Shown: positions 53,219 through 62,477, counted from the first letter of the stretch. The stretch is DNA of 64,000 nucleotides from Poriferisodalis sp965204125 (GCF_965204125.1 NZ_OZ241968.1:868001-932000); one strand, 5' to 3'. Notes: a model not told the origin generated them from the letters alone. A program made the numbers and translations.

Positions 53219-53408
53219 GGCAACGGAACATTGCGCCACGCTCACATCGCTTCGAGATGCAATCGGTCAACGCAGATGCGCGATGAACGGCACCCGGGGG
53301 CGGGGACAGGTCGCCGGTAGCCTCACGCGACCTTGACGAGCTCGCCTGCTCGATCCGGCTCTGCCGGGCCGGTGCCTGCCGGGTTCTCGCATTCCGACGG
53401 AGGCTGCG

Positions 53409-54761
53409 ATGGGTCCCGAAACCGGGCCGGCAGACATGCAGTCCGGCGACGAGCCGGCTGACAGCGGGCCGCCGTTGCGCATCGCACTGCTGACCTACCG
53501 CGGTCATCCCTGGGTCGGCGGCCAGGGCATCTATGTGCGCCACCTGGCACGTGAGCTCTCGGCCCTCGGCCACAGCGTCGAGGTGTTCAGCGGGCCGCCC
53601 TACCCGCACCTCGACCCCGGCGTCAAGCTGACCGAACTGCCCAGCCTCGACCTGTACCGCATGCCCGACCCGTTCCGGGTGCCCAAGCTGGCCGAGTTCC
53701 GGTCACCGATCGACGTGCTGGAGTGGCTCATCACCTGCACGGCCTCGTTTGCCGAGCCGCTGACGTTCAGCCTGCGCGCGTTCCGGGCGCTGCGCAGCCG
53801 GCTCGACGACTTCGACCTGGTGCACGACAACCAGTGCCTCGGCTACGGCATCGACTGGCTGCGGCGGGCCGGCATGCCCACGCTCGGCACCATCCACCAC
53901 CCGATCACCGTGGACCGGCGGCTCGAGATCGCCCACGCGCCGAACCGCGGCAAGCGCCTCGCCATGCGGCGCTTCTACGCCTTCACCCGCATGCAGAACC
54001 GCGTGGCGCGCCGCCTCGACCGGATCGTGACCGTGTCCACCAACAGCTTCGACGACATCGTGACCGACCTCGGCGTGGACCCTGCCCGCCTGAACATCGT
54101 GACGGTCGGCGTCGACCCGGCCCAGTTCCGGCTCTTGCCGCATGTGACGCCGGTGCCGGGCCGGCTCATGACCACCGCCAGCGCCGACGTGGCCATGAAG
54201 GGCCTCGCCTACCTGCTCGAAGCGCTGGCCAAGCTGCGCACCGAGGATCCGTCGCTCCACTTGGTGGTGATCGGGCGTCCCAAGGACGACTCAGCGGCGA
54301 GCCGGCTCATCGATCGGCTCGACCTGGCCGGCAGCGTCGAGTTCGTGAGCGGCGTGCCCGACGAGCGCATCGTGGAGCTCTACAACGAGGCCGAGCTGGC
54401 GGTGGTGCCGTCGCTGTACGAAGGTTTCTCGCTGCCCGCCGTCGAAGCGATGTCGTGCGGCGTGCCGCTGGTGGCGACCACCGGAGGCGCGCTGCCAGAG
54501 GTCACCGGCGCCGACGGCGAAACCTGCCTGCAGGTGCCGCCCGGCGACTCGGAGGCGCTCGCGGCCCGCATCGGCTGGGCGCTCGCTCAGCCCGATCTGC
54601 GGGCAACCGTGGGAGCGGCTGGACGGGCGCGGGTGAAGGCGAACTACTCGTGGGCGGCCACGGCTCGCAAGACCGTCGAGCAGTACCGGGCGCTGCTGGA
54701 CGACGCCCCAGCGCCGCCGCCACGCCGGCGCGACTTCCAGAGGCTGAGCTCGGGGCGCTGA
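53409..54761 (+). CDS. Glycosyltransferase family 4 (GT-B fold)
   Basis: 450 residues, ATG 53409 with GGAGG five bases upstream. N-terminal donor/acceptor Rossmann half with RIALLTYRGHPWVGGQGIYVRHLARELSALGH, then VSTNSFDDIV, VGVDPAQF, and the C-terminal sugar-nucleotide site VVPSLYEGFSLPAVEAMSCGVPLVATTGGALPEV, holding the E-x7-E motif of retaining GT4 enzymes. It adds a sugar from a nucleotide donor to a lipid or polymer at the cytoplasmic face. The stop overlaps the methyltransferase start (TGATG). Start of a three-gene operon whose members are all of the kind found in glycan or glycolipid synthesis. Acceptor unknown. Confidence 0.9.
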   Translation: MGPETGPADMQSGDEPADSGPPLRIALLTYRGHPWVGGQGIYVRHLARELSALGHSVEVFSGPPYPHLDPGVKLTELPSLDLYRMPDPFRVPKLAEFRSPIDVLEWLITCTASFAEPLTFSLRAFRALRSRLDDFDLVHDNQCLGYGIDWLRRAGMPTLGTIHHPITVDRRLEIAHAPNRGKRLAMRRFYAFTRMQNRVARRLDRIVTVSTNSFDDIVTDLGVDPARLNIVTVGVDPAQFRLLPHVTPVPGRLMTTASADVAMKGLAYLLEALAKLRTEDPSLHLVVIGRPKDDSAASRLIDRLDLAGSVEFVSGVPDERIVELYNEAELAVVPSLYEGFSLPAVEAMSCGVPLVATTGGALPEVTGADGETCLQVPPGDSEALAARIGWALAQPDLRATVGAAGRARVKANYSWAATARKTVEQYRALLDDAPAPPPRRRDFQRLSSGR

Positions 54762-55543
54762 TGCTCACTGTCGACTACGAGCGTCTCGGCGCCGTTCGCG
54801 GCGACCGGGTGCTGGACCTGGGCTGCGGCGCGGGCCGGCACGCCTTCGAGAGCGCCCGGCGCGGCTGCGTCACCGTGGCGTCGGACCGCGATCCCGACGA
54901 GCTGCGCGCCGTCACCGACATGTTCGCGGCCATGGACGACGCCGGCGAGATCGACTCGCCGGACGACCAGCAGCTCGGCCACGCGGTCGTGGCCGATGCC
55001 ACCGCCTTGCCGTACCCCGACGCCAGCTTCGACCGGATCATCGCTGCAGAAGTGCTCGAGCACATCACCGACGACGAGCGGGCCATCGCCGAGCTGGCAC
55101 GGGTGCTGCGGCCCGGCGGCACGATCGCGGTGACGGTTCCGGCGCAAGCCGCTGAACGGGTCTGCTGGGCGCTGTCGGCCGACTACCACGCACCCGCTGT
55201 GCCCGACGGCCACGTACGCATCTACCGCGCCGGAGAACTGCGGGCGAAGCTGGCGGCGGCCGGGCTGTATGTCTCCGACAGTCACGGCGCGCACGGTCTG
55301 CACACGCCCTACTGGTGGCTGCGCTGCCTGGTCGGGCCGCACAACGACCAGCACCCGCTGGTGCAGGCCTACCACCGGCTGCTGGTGTGGGACATGACGA
55401 CGGCACCGCCGCTGACCCGCACGCTCGACCGCTTTCTCAGCGCCGTGCTGCCCAAATCGACGGTGCTGTACGCCTACAAGGCCCGTGCGCACGAGGCGGT
55501 CAAGCCGGTCGCCGAACCAGTGGGAGCTGCACATGCAGCCTGA
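54761..55543 (+). CDS. Class I SAM-dependent methyltransferase
   Basis: 260 residues from ATG 54761, sharing a base with the stop of the glycosyltransferase gene. Motif I RVLDLGCGAGRHAFESARRG, then ASDRDP, VVADATALPYPDASFDRI, AAEVLEHITDD and LRPGGTIAVTVP are diagnostic for the UbiE/Methyltransf_11 group, which methylates small molecules or sugars. Its end overlaps the next start by eleven bases. Together with the glycosyltransferase it may modify a sugar or lipid head group. Confidence 0.9.
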   Translation: MLTVDYERLGAVRGDRVLDLGCGAGRHAFESARRGCVTVASDRDPDELRAVTDMFAAMDDAGEIDSPDDQQLGHAVVADATALPYPDASFDRIIAAEVLEHITDDERAIAELARVLRPGGTIAVTVPAQAAERVCWALSADYHAPAVPDGHVRIYRAGELRAKLAAAGLYVSDSHGAHGLHTPYWWLRCLVGPHNDQHPLVQAYHRLLVWDMTTAPPLTRTLDRFLSAVLPKSTVLYAYKARAHEAVKPVAEPVGAAHAA

Positions 55544-56558
55544 AGCGGCAGTCGTCACTGCGCCGCTGCTGACGAGCGCTGAGGTCGCTGCCACGGCCGA
55601 TGCCATCGAGGCCTGCCAGCAGCCCGACGGTCTCATCCTGTGGTTCGACGGCGGGCACGCCGATCCGTGGAATCACGTCGAGACAGCCATGGCACTCGCG
55701 TCGGCGGGGCGCCACCGGGCGGCCGAAAACGCCTACGAGTGGCTGCAGGCGAACCAGCACGACGCGGGCAGCTGGCACAACTACTACACCGCGCTCGGTA
55801 TCAAGGATTTCAAGGTCGACACGAACTGCTGCGCCTACGTCGCGGTGGGCGTCTGGCACCACTGGCTCGCCACCGGCGACCGGGGCTTCGTGGAGGCGAT
55901 GTGGCCGACCGTGGCACGTGCGCTCGACTTCGTGGTGAGCCTGCGCACTGCCAGCGGACACATTCCCTGGGCCGTGCACGCCAATGGCACGCCGTGGCCC
56001 TATGCCCTGCTCACCGGGTCGTCGTCAATCGTGCACTCGCTGCGGTGCGGCCTCGCACTGGCAGAGCTGATGGGTGCGGAGCGGCCAGCGTGGGCGCGCA
56101 CCCTGGCCCGCACTACGCATCAGATCCGCCACCGGCCCGACGGCTTCGAGCCCAAGGATCGCTGGGCGATGGACTGGTACTACCCAGTGCTGTGCGGCGC
56201 CCTCGACGGGGCGCAGGCCCGGTCTCACCTCGCTGCAGGCGCACCCAAGTTCCTGTTGAGTCAAGGCGTGCGCTGCGTGGCCGACCAGTCGTGGGTGACC
56301 GCGGCGGAGACCTGCGAGTGCGCGCTCGCCTACCTGCGCACCGGCAGCGCCGCCACTGCCCGCCGGCTCGTCGAGGCCACATCGGCGATGCGCAATGACG
56401 ACGGCAGCTACTACACCGGCTGGGTCGTGCCCAAGTCGCGGACCTTTCCCGATGCCGAGCGCACCAGCTACACCGCTGCGGCTGTGCTCCTCGCCACCGA
56501 CGCGCTCGACCGCCGCACCGGGGCCGCCGGCGCGCTCATCACGACGCCTGGCCGCTGA
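55533..56558 (+). CDS. Alpha/alpha-toroid protein (prenyltransferase/GH-like fold)
   Basis: 341 residues from ATG 55533, preceded by GGGAG. Repeating helical pairs with W/G-rich turns (WFDGGHADPWNHVETAMAL, YTALGIKDFKVDTNCCAYVA, WTGYYTGW-like end NDDGSYYTGWVVP) suggest an (alpha/alpha)6 toroid. Such proteins are often labelled prenyltransferase, but no DxDD or other cyclase motif is visible; a glycoside-hydrolase-like toroid is as likely. It completes the operon with the glycosyltransferase and methyltransferase. Its 3' end overlaps by 20 bases the 3' end of the convergent methyltransferase gene. Confidence 0.65.
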   Translation: MQPEAAVVTAPLLTSAEVAATADAIEACQQPDGLILWFDGGHADPWNHVETAMALASAGRHRAAENAYEWLQANQHDAGSWHNYYTALGIKDFKVDTNCCAYVAVGVWHHWLATGDRGFVEAMWPTVARALDFVVSLRTASGHIPWAVHANGTPWPYALLTGSSSIVHSLRCGLALAELMGAERPAWARTLARTTHQIRHRPDGFEPKDRWAMDWYYPVLCGALDGAQARSHLAAGAPKFLLSQGVRCVADQSWVTAAETCECALAYLRTGSAATARRLVEATSAMRNDDGSYYTGWVVPKSRTFPDAERTSYTAAAVLLATDALDRRTGAAGALITTPGR

Positions 56559-57168
56559 CCGGGCGCCGTAGCACGCGCAGGCTGCCGACAGCGCCGTGCT
56601 CGATGAAGCCGTCGTCGAAAGCTCGCAGCCAGATCTCATAGGGCGGGCGGCCGCCGTCGGCGGGATCCGGGAACACATCGTGGATGGCCAGCAGGCCGCC
56701 CGGCATCACCTTCGGCGACCACGCCTCGTAGTCGGCGTGGGCCGGCGCCTCCCCGTGGCCGCCGTCGATGAACACGAGTGCCGCACTCGACCAGTGCGTC
56801 GCGACCGTGACTGAGTCGCCCACGATGGCCACGACGGTGTCTTCGAGACCGGCGTCGATGAGGGTCTGGCGCAGGATCGGCAGCGAGTCCATGCGGCCGC
56901 TGCTGGAGTCGACGAGCTCAGCGTCGTGATGCTCCCATCCGGCCTGCATCTCCTCGGAACCGCGGTGATGGTCGATGGTGAACAGCACCCCGCCGGACTC
57001 CGCTGCGGCGGCACCCAAGTACACCGCCGACTTGCCGCAGTACGAGCCGATCTCCACCAGCGGTCCCTGCGAGGCCACCTCGGCGGCGGCCCGGTACAGC
57101 GCCAAGCCCTCGTCGTGGGGCATGAAGCCCTTCACCTGCTGGGCCAGCGCCACCAGCTCGGAGTTCAT
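56539..57168 (-). CDS. Class I SAM-dependent methyltransferase, CmcI/Methyltransf_24-like
   Basis: 209 residues. LVEIGSYCGKSAVYLGAAA forms motif I, LFTIDHHRGSEEMQ motif II, and ALVFIDGGHGEAPAHADYEAW with GGLLAIHDVFPD the metal-dependent O-methyltransferase/cephalosporin-hydroxylase-like pattern. Its ATG overlaps the stop of the GtrA gene (ATGA), so both come from one message. The gene converges on the toroid-protein gene with a 20-base overlap of the coding ends. Probably methylates a sugar or related small molecule. Confidence 0.85.
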   Translation of the reverse strand: MNSELVALAQQVKGFMPHDEGLALYRAAAEVASQGPLVEIGSYCGKSAVYLGAAAAESGGVLFTIDHHRGSEEMQAGWEHHDAELVDSSSGRMDSLPILRQTLIDAGLEDTVVAIVGDSVTVATHWSSAALVFIDGGHGEAPAHADYEAWSPKVMPGGLLAIHDVFPDPADGGRPPYEIWLRAFDDGFIEHGAVGSLRVLRRPVSGQAS

Positions 57169-57605
57169 CGCCCCTCAGAGGCTGAGCCCTGGGCACCGGC
57201 GGGAGTCTCGGGCCGGGCGAACAGCACCCGGTCGAGCAGGATGAACTTCCCCGCCCACAAGACCCCGAAGCCGATGAGGTTGGCCGCCGAGACAGCCACG
57301 GCCGACTGCCACCACCGGTCAGCCAGCGCCACCAGCAGCGACGAGATGCCGAGCCCGGCGAGGCTGTAGGCCCAGAAGGGCAGGATCTCGCCGGTGAGCG
57401 AGTGGCGGTCGGTGCGAGACCACACCCAGCGCCGGTTGGCGTAGTAGGCGGGCCCGGCGGCAACGCACACCGCCACCACGTTGGCCACGACTGCGGGCCA
57501 GCCCAGCACCGCATAGGCCACCACCAGCACCGACTGGGTCACCGCCACCGTGCCGGCCGACACCGTGCTGTAGCCGACCAGCCGCCCGAAGAGCCCCCAC
57601 CTCAT
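57165..57605 (-). CDS. GtrA-family membrane protein
   Basis: 146 residues, four membrane helices, starting MRWGLFGRLVGYSTVSAGTV. The YYANRRWVW segment between helices 2 and 3 and VLWAGKFILLDRVLF at the end match GtrA. Members are thought to flip undecaprenyl-linked sugars or assist glycosyl transfer in cell-surface glycan synthesis. Upstream gene of the coupled pair with the methyltransferase, and it supports reading 53.4-57.6 kb as a surface-glycan locus. Confidence 0.88.
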   Translation of the reverse strand: MRWGLFGRLVGYSTVSAGTVAVTQSVLVVAYAVLGWPAVVANVVAVCVAAGPAYYANRRWVWSRTDRHSLTGEILPFWAYSLAGLGISSLLVALADRWWQSAVAVSAANLIGFGVLWAGKFILLDRVLFARPETPAGAQGSASEGR

Positions 57606-57677
57606 CGCTGGCGCCTCACTGCGGGGATCTCAGGGCGCGGGAGCGCTTTCCAGGGTGTCGCAAGCGCAGCGCAGATG

Positions 57678-58181
57678 TCACTGCTCCGCGGGAGCATTCG
57701 GCCGGTAGAACGCGGCCAGCAGCAACAGCGTGGAAACCAGCCCGCCGGCGATGGCGACCACGAACCAGACCGGCCCGCTCCAGTCGAGGCCGAGCGCGTT
57801 GTCAACCGACCAGTCGCCTGGACCGGTGGCCGCCACGGCCGCCGCCGCAACGGCCAGCACGAACACGTACTCCCAGCCCTCACGGATGATGAAGAAGCCG
57901 TTCTTGCGGTGGCCGACCCACCCTGCGGTGGTCATCACGCCGATGAACGCCATGGCGCTGAGGGGCGTCAGCAGCCCGAGCGCCAAGCCGATGCCGGCGC
58001 CGATCTCGGTGAGGGCGGCGAGGTAGGCGTGCAGCAAGCCTGGGCGCAGGCCCTCGGCGGCGAACCAGTTGCCGACGCCGCGGATGCCGCCACGGAACTT
58101 GGCGATGCCATGGAGCGCCAGGGTGACGCCGACGATCACTCGCAGGACGAACAGGCCCAAGTTGATGCTGTCTGGATCCAT
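57678..58181 (-). CDS. DoxX-family membrane protein
   Basis: 167 residues with four helices; ATG 58179-58181 preceded by GAGGAGG. LFVLRVIVGVTLALHGIAKF, ALTEIGAGIGLALGLLTPLSA and the HRKNGFFI segment before WEYVFVLAVAAAA are typical of DoxX. Function of most members is unknown; some belong to thiosulfate:quinone oxidoreductase or to oxidoreductase complexes of the membrane. Stands alone, 72 bases after the GtrA gene start. Confidence 0.85.
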   Translation of the reverse strand: MDPDSINLGLFVLRVIVGVTLALHGIAKFRGGIRGVGNWFAAEGLRPGLLHAYLAALTEIGAGIGLALGLLTPLSAMAFIGVMTTAGWVGHRKNGFFIIREGWEYVFVLAVAAAAVAATGPGDWSVDNALGLDWSGPVWFVVAIAGGLVSTLLLLAAFYRPNAPAEQ

Positions 58182-58244
58182 GGTTCTGGAGCCTCCTCAA
58201 GATGGTGCGGCCGTGAGCAGCGAGACGTTCGGTACAGACCGTAC

Positions 58245-58721
58245 TTACAGGTCGAGTCGGTAGACGTTGGTGTTGCGCTGGTTGAAGCCGAGCCGGGCGT
58301 AGAGCCGGTTGGCGGCCTCTCGGTCGGGTCGAGAGGTCAGGTCGACCGTGCGGGCGCCCGCTTGCCGGGCGATCTCGATGGCCTGCCGGTTCAGCGCAGC
58401 ACCGATGCCGCGGCCCCGTGCCGACTCGTCCACCACCACATCCTCGATCCAAGCCCGCAGACCGCTGGCCAGCGGGAACAGCACCAAGATCATCGCGCCC
58501 ACGATCTCGCCAGCGCTGTCTCGCGCGATAAGCGCCGTGTTGGCCGGATGACCGACGATGCGCTCCAGCGCCGCGGCATCGGGCGGTGGCGAACTCGACA
58601 GCTGCGGGTGCAGCCGTGCGAACGCGCCGACCAACGCATCGTCGACAACGTCGCACACCTCAATGCGAACACCAGCGTGCGAGTCAGCCGCCGACGCGCC
58701 AGGTTCAGCCACGACCCGCAT
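58245..58721 (-). CDS. GNAT-family N-acetyltransferase
   Basis: 158 residues from ATG 58719-58721. Acetyl-CoA site: WIEDVVVDESARGRGIGAALNRQAIEIAR with the R-G-x-G-x-G/A pyrophosphate loop, then DLTSRPDREAANRLYARLGFNQRNTNVYRL at the end. Substrate not identifiable; protein or small-molecule amine acetylation. The open frame to 59441 runs antisense through the PAC2 gene and is a shadow. Divergent from the PAC2 gene, with a 48-base gap that must hold both promoters. Confidence 0.86.
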   Translation of the reverse strand: MRVVAEPGASAADSHAGVRIEVCDVVDDALVGAFARLHPQLSSSPPPDAAALERIVGHPANTALIARDSAGEIVGAMILVLFPLASGLRAWIEDVVVDESARGRGIGAALNRQAIEIARQAGARTVDLTSRPDREAANRLYARLGFNQRNTNVYRLDL

Positions 58722-58769
58722 CGTACGCCCAGGGTCATGTGACAACAGGGTGCCGCTAGCCTCGCCGAC

Positions 58770-59633
58770 GTGGGCCATCTTGAGTGGTTGGAGCGACCCG
58801 AACCCGGCAAGGACACCATCCTCATTGCAGCGTTCTCGGGCTGGAACGACGCCGGCGATGCGGCCACCGAGTCCGCCAAGTACCTGCGCCGGCGCTTCCG
58901 CTGCCATCCGGTGGCCCACATCGATCCCGAGTACTTCTACGACTTCGCCTCGGTGCGGCCCAGCGTGCAGGTCGTCGAGGGCGAGCGGAAGATCGACTGG
59001 CCCACGCCCGATGTGCGCATCGGCGAGGTCGACAACGGCCGGCCGGTGGTGACCGTGCTCGGCGTGGAGCCCCGGCTGCGCTGGCGCACGTTCTGCGACG
59101 TGATCATCGAGATGGCCGAATCGCTGGGCGTCTCCACGGTGGTCACGCTGGGCGCGCTGCTCACCGACACTCATCACAACGCGCCGGTCAACGTGGTGGG
59201 CGCCTCCAACAACGCCGCCCTCAACCTGAACATGGGCCTGCGGCAGTCCACCTACGAGGGCCCCACCGGGATCATCGGCGTGCTGAACGACGCATGCCAC
59301 CGGGCCGGCTTCGACAGCGTGTCGTTTTGGGCCACCGTGCCCACCTACGTGCACAACTACCCGTCTCCGAAGGCCGCCCTGGCGCTCGCCGAGCGGGTGG
59401 GGCAGTTCCTGGGCGTGACGCTGGGCGAGTCGGAGCTGCACAGCGCCGCCGCCAACTACGGCCGCCAGATCGACGAGCTGGTCGCCGGCGACGACACGCT
59501 GGCCCAGTACGCGCAGCAGATCCTCGAGGAGTCGGCCGCCGAGGCCGTCGAGGACTTCAGCGAAATGGTCGAGAACCCCGACGGCCTCATCGACGAACTG
59601 GAACAGTTCCTGCGTCAGCAGGAACCGGACTGA
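58770..59633 (+). CDS. PAC2-family protein
   Basis: 287 residues from GTG 58770. ILIAAFSGWNDAGDAATESAKYL, FYDFASVRPSVQ, DVRIGEVDNGRPVVTVLGVEPRLRW and a VVTLGALLTDTHHNAPVNVVG segment match the actinobacterial PAC2 family, related to proteasome-assembly chaperones; its own function is unproven. A helical C-terminal tail rich in Glu follows ~230. A 28-base tandem duplication covers the last codons and the stop. Single gene, convergent with glnD. Confidence 0.86.
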   Translation: MGHLEWLERPEPGKDTILIAAFSGWNDAGDAATESAKYLRRRFRCHPVAHIDPEYFYDFASVRPSVQVVEGERKIDWPTPDVRIGEVDNGRPVVTVLGVEPRLRWRTFCDVIIEMAESLGVSTVVTLGALLTDTHHNAPVNVVGASNNAALNLNMGLRQSTYEGPTGIIGVLNDACHRAGFDSVSFWATVPTYVHNYPSPKAALALAERVGQFLGVTLGESELHSAAANYGRQIDELVAGDDTLAQYAQQILEESAAEAVEDFSEMVENPDGLIDELEQFLRQQEPD

Positions 59634-59665
59634 TCAGCTGCGTCAGCAGGAACCAGACTGATCAG
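59610..59665. repeat. Two-copy 28-bp tandem duplication over the PAC2 stop codon
   Basis: The unit starting CTGCGTCAGCAGGAACC and ending GACTGATCAG is at 59610-59637 and 59638-59665, differing at one base (G/A). Copy one encodes the final LRQQEPD and the stop; copy two is non-coding and fills most of the 37-base gap to the glnD stop. Confidence 0.92.
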
Positions 59666-59670
59666 CCGCG

Positions 59671-62016
59671 CTAGGCGAGGGCGTGGCGCAGGGCCAGCTC
59701 TACTTCTCGCTGGTGCGCCTCATCGATGACCGGCCCATCGGGGCCGACCACGTAGAACGAGTCGACCACCTCATTCGCCAGCGTCTGGATCTTGGCTGAG
59801 CGGATGTCGAGGCCCATCTCGGCCAGCACCCGGGTGACCTTGTAGAGCACGCCGATGTGATCCTCGGTGCGGACCTCCACGATCGTGGCCCCGGTGGCCG
59901 ACTCGGCATCGAACGTGACGCGTGTGGCGGCCCGGGTCGCGGACAGCGCCCGGCGACGCCGGTACACCCGCGCCCGCTCGGCGATGCGCGCCTCCAGCGC
60001 CAGGTGCCCGCGCAGCGATCGGCGCACGTCGAAGATGACCCGGTCCCAGTCCACCGGCGTGTCGGGCGGCACGATCCGGAACGATGACACCGCCATGCCC
60101 GCCGGGCTCGAATAGGCGTCGGCCTGTAGCACGTCGAGCCCCCGCAGCGCCAGCACGCCGGCAGCTCGGCTGAACAGGCCCCGCTCGTCGGGCGCCACCA
60201 CGGTCAGCACATCGTCGTCGACTCGCAGCGCCGTCTCGCCCGCCGCCATCAGCTCCACGACCTCTTCGGTGAGCAGGCGGCGGTGGCCCGGCGATGCCTG
60301 ATCCGTGCCGCTCATGTGCTCAGTGGTCATCTCGACCAGGGCGGTCACCAAGTTCGACGTCCACTCCCCCCATGCCATGGGACCGGTCGCCAAGCAGTCA
60401 GCTTCAGTCATCACGGCCAGCAGTTCCAGGAACTCAGGCGTCTCGGCGGCCCGAGCGACCGTGGCCACGGTCAGCGGGTCGTCGAGGTCACGGCGAGTCG
60501 CGACGTCGGTCAGCAACAGGTGGTGCTGCACGAGGCGCACCAGCGTGTCGGCGTCGTCGGAGCTCCAGCCGCAGCGCCGGGCGATGGGGCCGGCCAGCCG
60601 CATGCCGGCCTGCGTGTGATCGCCCGGGTAGCCCTTGCCGATGTCATGCAGCAGCGCACCCATCACCAGCAGGTCGGGGCGTGCCACGCGGTGGGTGAAG
60701 CGGGCCGCCTCGGCGACGGCCTCGAGCAGGTGCCGGTCCACCGTGAAGCGGTGGTAGCGGGAGCGCTGGGGGCGATTGCGGTTGGGCGCCCACTCGGGCA
60801 GCACCCGCGTCCACACGTCGAAGTAGTCGAGCGTCTCGATGACGTCGACGGCCTTGTGCCCGCAGCTCAGCAGCTCCACGAAGAGCGCTCGCGCTCCGTG
60901 GGGCCATGGGTCGGGGAAGTTGGCCTGACGCTCGGCCAGCTTGTCGAGGCTGGCCCGGCTGATCGGTACGCCGCTGCGGGCCGACTGCACCGCTGCATGC
61001 AACACCAGCACGACATCGGTTGCGGGATCGCCCTCGATCACCAGCTCGCCGTCGCGCATCGACAGCCCGGCGATGTCGACCTCGGGGGCGGCGACCTCAG
61101 CGTGCTGGCGGGCGACGCTCGACCACAGCTGATCCGATAAGAAGGCGATGATGCGCCCGGCCTGTGCGATCTCGGCCACGAACGCATCGGCGTCGATGGC
61201 GCCTGATCGTTCGGCCACGGCATCCTGGTCGTCTGCCGACAGCACGTCGCTGCGCAGGCCGGTGGTGCGGTGCAGATCCACCCGTGCCCGCAGCAGCGTT
61301 TGGTAGGCCTCAGCAAGGCGTTCGGTGTCTGCGGCGGGAAGCTGCGCGCCTGCCAGCCGCGCCCAGCGGATCGCGTGCGCGTCACGCAGCCCGCCGCGGC
61401 CGGTTTTCAGATCGGGCTCCAGCAGGAATGCCACCTCGCCGCTCTGGCTGTGCCGGCGGCTCACGGCGCGCTGCAGCTCGTCGAGCCGCCCCGATGCGTT
61501 GTCACGCCAGTCGGCCGTCACTCCCTCGATGAGCCTTTCGGTCAGGCTTTCGTCGCCAGCGAGGTGGCGGGCATCGACCAGCGCCGTTGCCGTGTCGATG
61601 TCCGAGGCTGCCAAGTCCAGCGTGTCGGACAGCGAGCGCACGGCGTGGCCCAGCTTCAGCTTCTCGTCCCAGATCGGGTACCACAGGCGGTCGGCCAGGT
61701 TGCCGCCATGCGAGCTGTCCCCGAGTGCGCCGTGGCTCTCCAGCAGCGACTCGCGGCCGTCGTGCAGCAGGAGGAGATCGATGTCGCTGCCGGGGCACAG
61801 TTCGCCACGGCCGTAGCCGCCGACGGCCACGAGCGCCACGCCCGTGCCGGCCCCATTCGCGCTGTCCTCCGGTGCACTCGACAGCCCGCACTCGGCAGCT
61901 TCGGTCCCGAACCGCTCAGCCAGCCACGAGTCGGTCAGCTCCGACAGTGCGGCCGGCAGATCGGCGGCAGCAGCGGTGCGGATCAGAGCGGCCCGCCGCT
62001 CGCCGAACGCCGTCAT
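59671..62016 (-). CDS. glnD: PII protein uridylyl/adenylyltransferase
   Basis: 781 residues from ATG 62014-62016, the start that matches the family and overlaps the upstream stop (ATGA). Nucleotidyltransferase domain with GGYGRGELCPGSDIDLLLLHD (metal-binding D78, D80), central HD domain (LLHDIGKGYPGDHTQAGM) and two C-terminal ACT domains (DERGLFSRAAGVLALRGLDV; EDHIGVLYKVTRVLAEMGLDI). It modifies PII in response to glutamine; actinobacterial GlnD adenylylates GlnK rather than uridylylates. No PII or glutamine synthetase gene is in the window. Last gene of the coupled unit LarE-small protein-GlnD. Confidence 0.94.
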   Translation of the reverse strand: MTAFGERRAALIRTAAAADLPAALSELTDSWLAERFGTEAAECGLSSAPEDSANGAGTGVALVAVGGYGRGELCPGSDIDLLLLHDGRESLLESHGALGDSSHGGNLADRLWYPIWDEKLKLGHAVRSLSDTLDLAASDIDTATALVDARHLAGDESLTERLIEGVTADWRDNASGRLDELQRAVSRRHSQSGEVAFLLEPDLKTGRGGLRDAHAIRWARLAGAQLPAADTERLAEAYQTLLRARVDLHRTTGLRSDVLSADDQDAVAERSGAIDADAFVAEIAQAGRIIAFLSDQLWSSVARQHAEVAAPEVDIAGLSMRDGELVIEGDPATDVVLVLHAAVQSARSGVPISRASLDKLAERQANFPDPWPHGARALFVELLSCGHKAVDVIETLDYFDVWTRVLPEWAPNRNRPQRSRYHRFTVDRHLLEAVAEAARFTHRVARPDLLVMGALLHDIGKGYPGDHTQAGMRLAGPIARRCGWSSDDADTLVRLVQHHLLLTDVATRRDLDDPLTVATVARAAETPEFLELLAVMTEADCLATGPMAWGEWTSNLVTALVEMTTEHMSGTDQASPGHRRLLTEEVVELMAAGETALRVDDDVLTVVAPDERGLFSRAAGVLALRGLDVLQADAYSSPAGMAVSSFRIVPPDTPVDWDRVIFDVRRSLRGHLALEARIAERARVYRRRRALSATRAATRVTFDAESATGATIVEVRTEDHIGVLYKVTRVLAEMGLDIRSAKIQTLANEVVDSFYVVGPDGPVIDEAHQREVELALRHALA

Positions 62017-62477
62017 CGCTGCCCCTCTGCTCTTCGACGCTGCAGCACTTCGAATGCCTTCGCTGCGCCCCAGGCGATGCCGATCGGGCCGAGGTCGGGT
62101 TCGATGTCGGCGAACGAGGCCGGGGTGAGTCCGTAAGGATCGCCGGGAAAGCGGGAGGCGTCGAAATCGTCGCGCTCGGGTGCCGGCACACCGCCGTCGG
62201 CCAACACCTCGGTCGGGAATCGCACGGCGCCGCGCAGCACGCTCAGTGGCGTGGTCTGCTGCTCGTCGACATCGGTGGCCAGCAGGTCGCGCAGCGGCGG
62301 GCCGATCTCGGCGACGCACTGCTCGCCTGCCGCTTGTGCCGGCTCGCCGAGTTCCCGTGCGGTCACGCCAGCACGCTCGCACGCCTCCGCCACGCACCGC
62401 TCCACCCATCCAGGCAGCGCAGCGATCGCTCCATCGGCCAGCAGCGCGGCCGCTTCGTCCACCGATGCAACGCTCAT
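62013..62477 (-). CDS. Hypothetical protein between larE and glnD
   Basis: 154 residues. No family recognised. Acidic; RFPTEVLADGGVPAPERDDFDASRFPGDPYGLTPASFADI holds Pro/Asp-rich turns, and the end, PIGIAWGAAKAFEVLQRRR, is helical. The ATG overlaps the larE stop (TGATG) and the stop overlaps the glnD start (ATGA), so expression is locked to both. Codon use is like the neighbours, so it is a real gene. Confidence 0.75.
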   Translation of the reverse strand: MSVASVDEAAALLADGAIAALPGWVERCVAEACERAGVTARELGEPAQAAGEQCVAEIGPPLRDLLATDVDEQQTTPLSVLRGAVRFPTEVLADGGVPAPERDDFDASRFPGDPYGLTPASFADIEPDLGPIGIAWGAAKAFEVLQRRRAEGQR

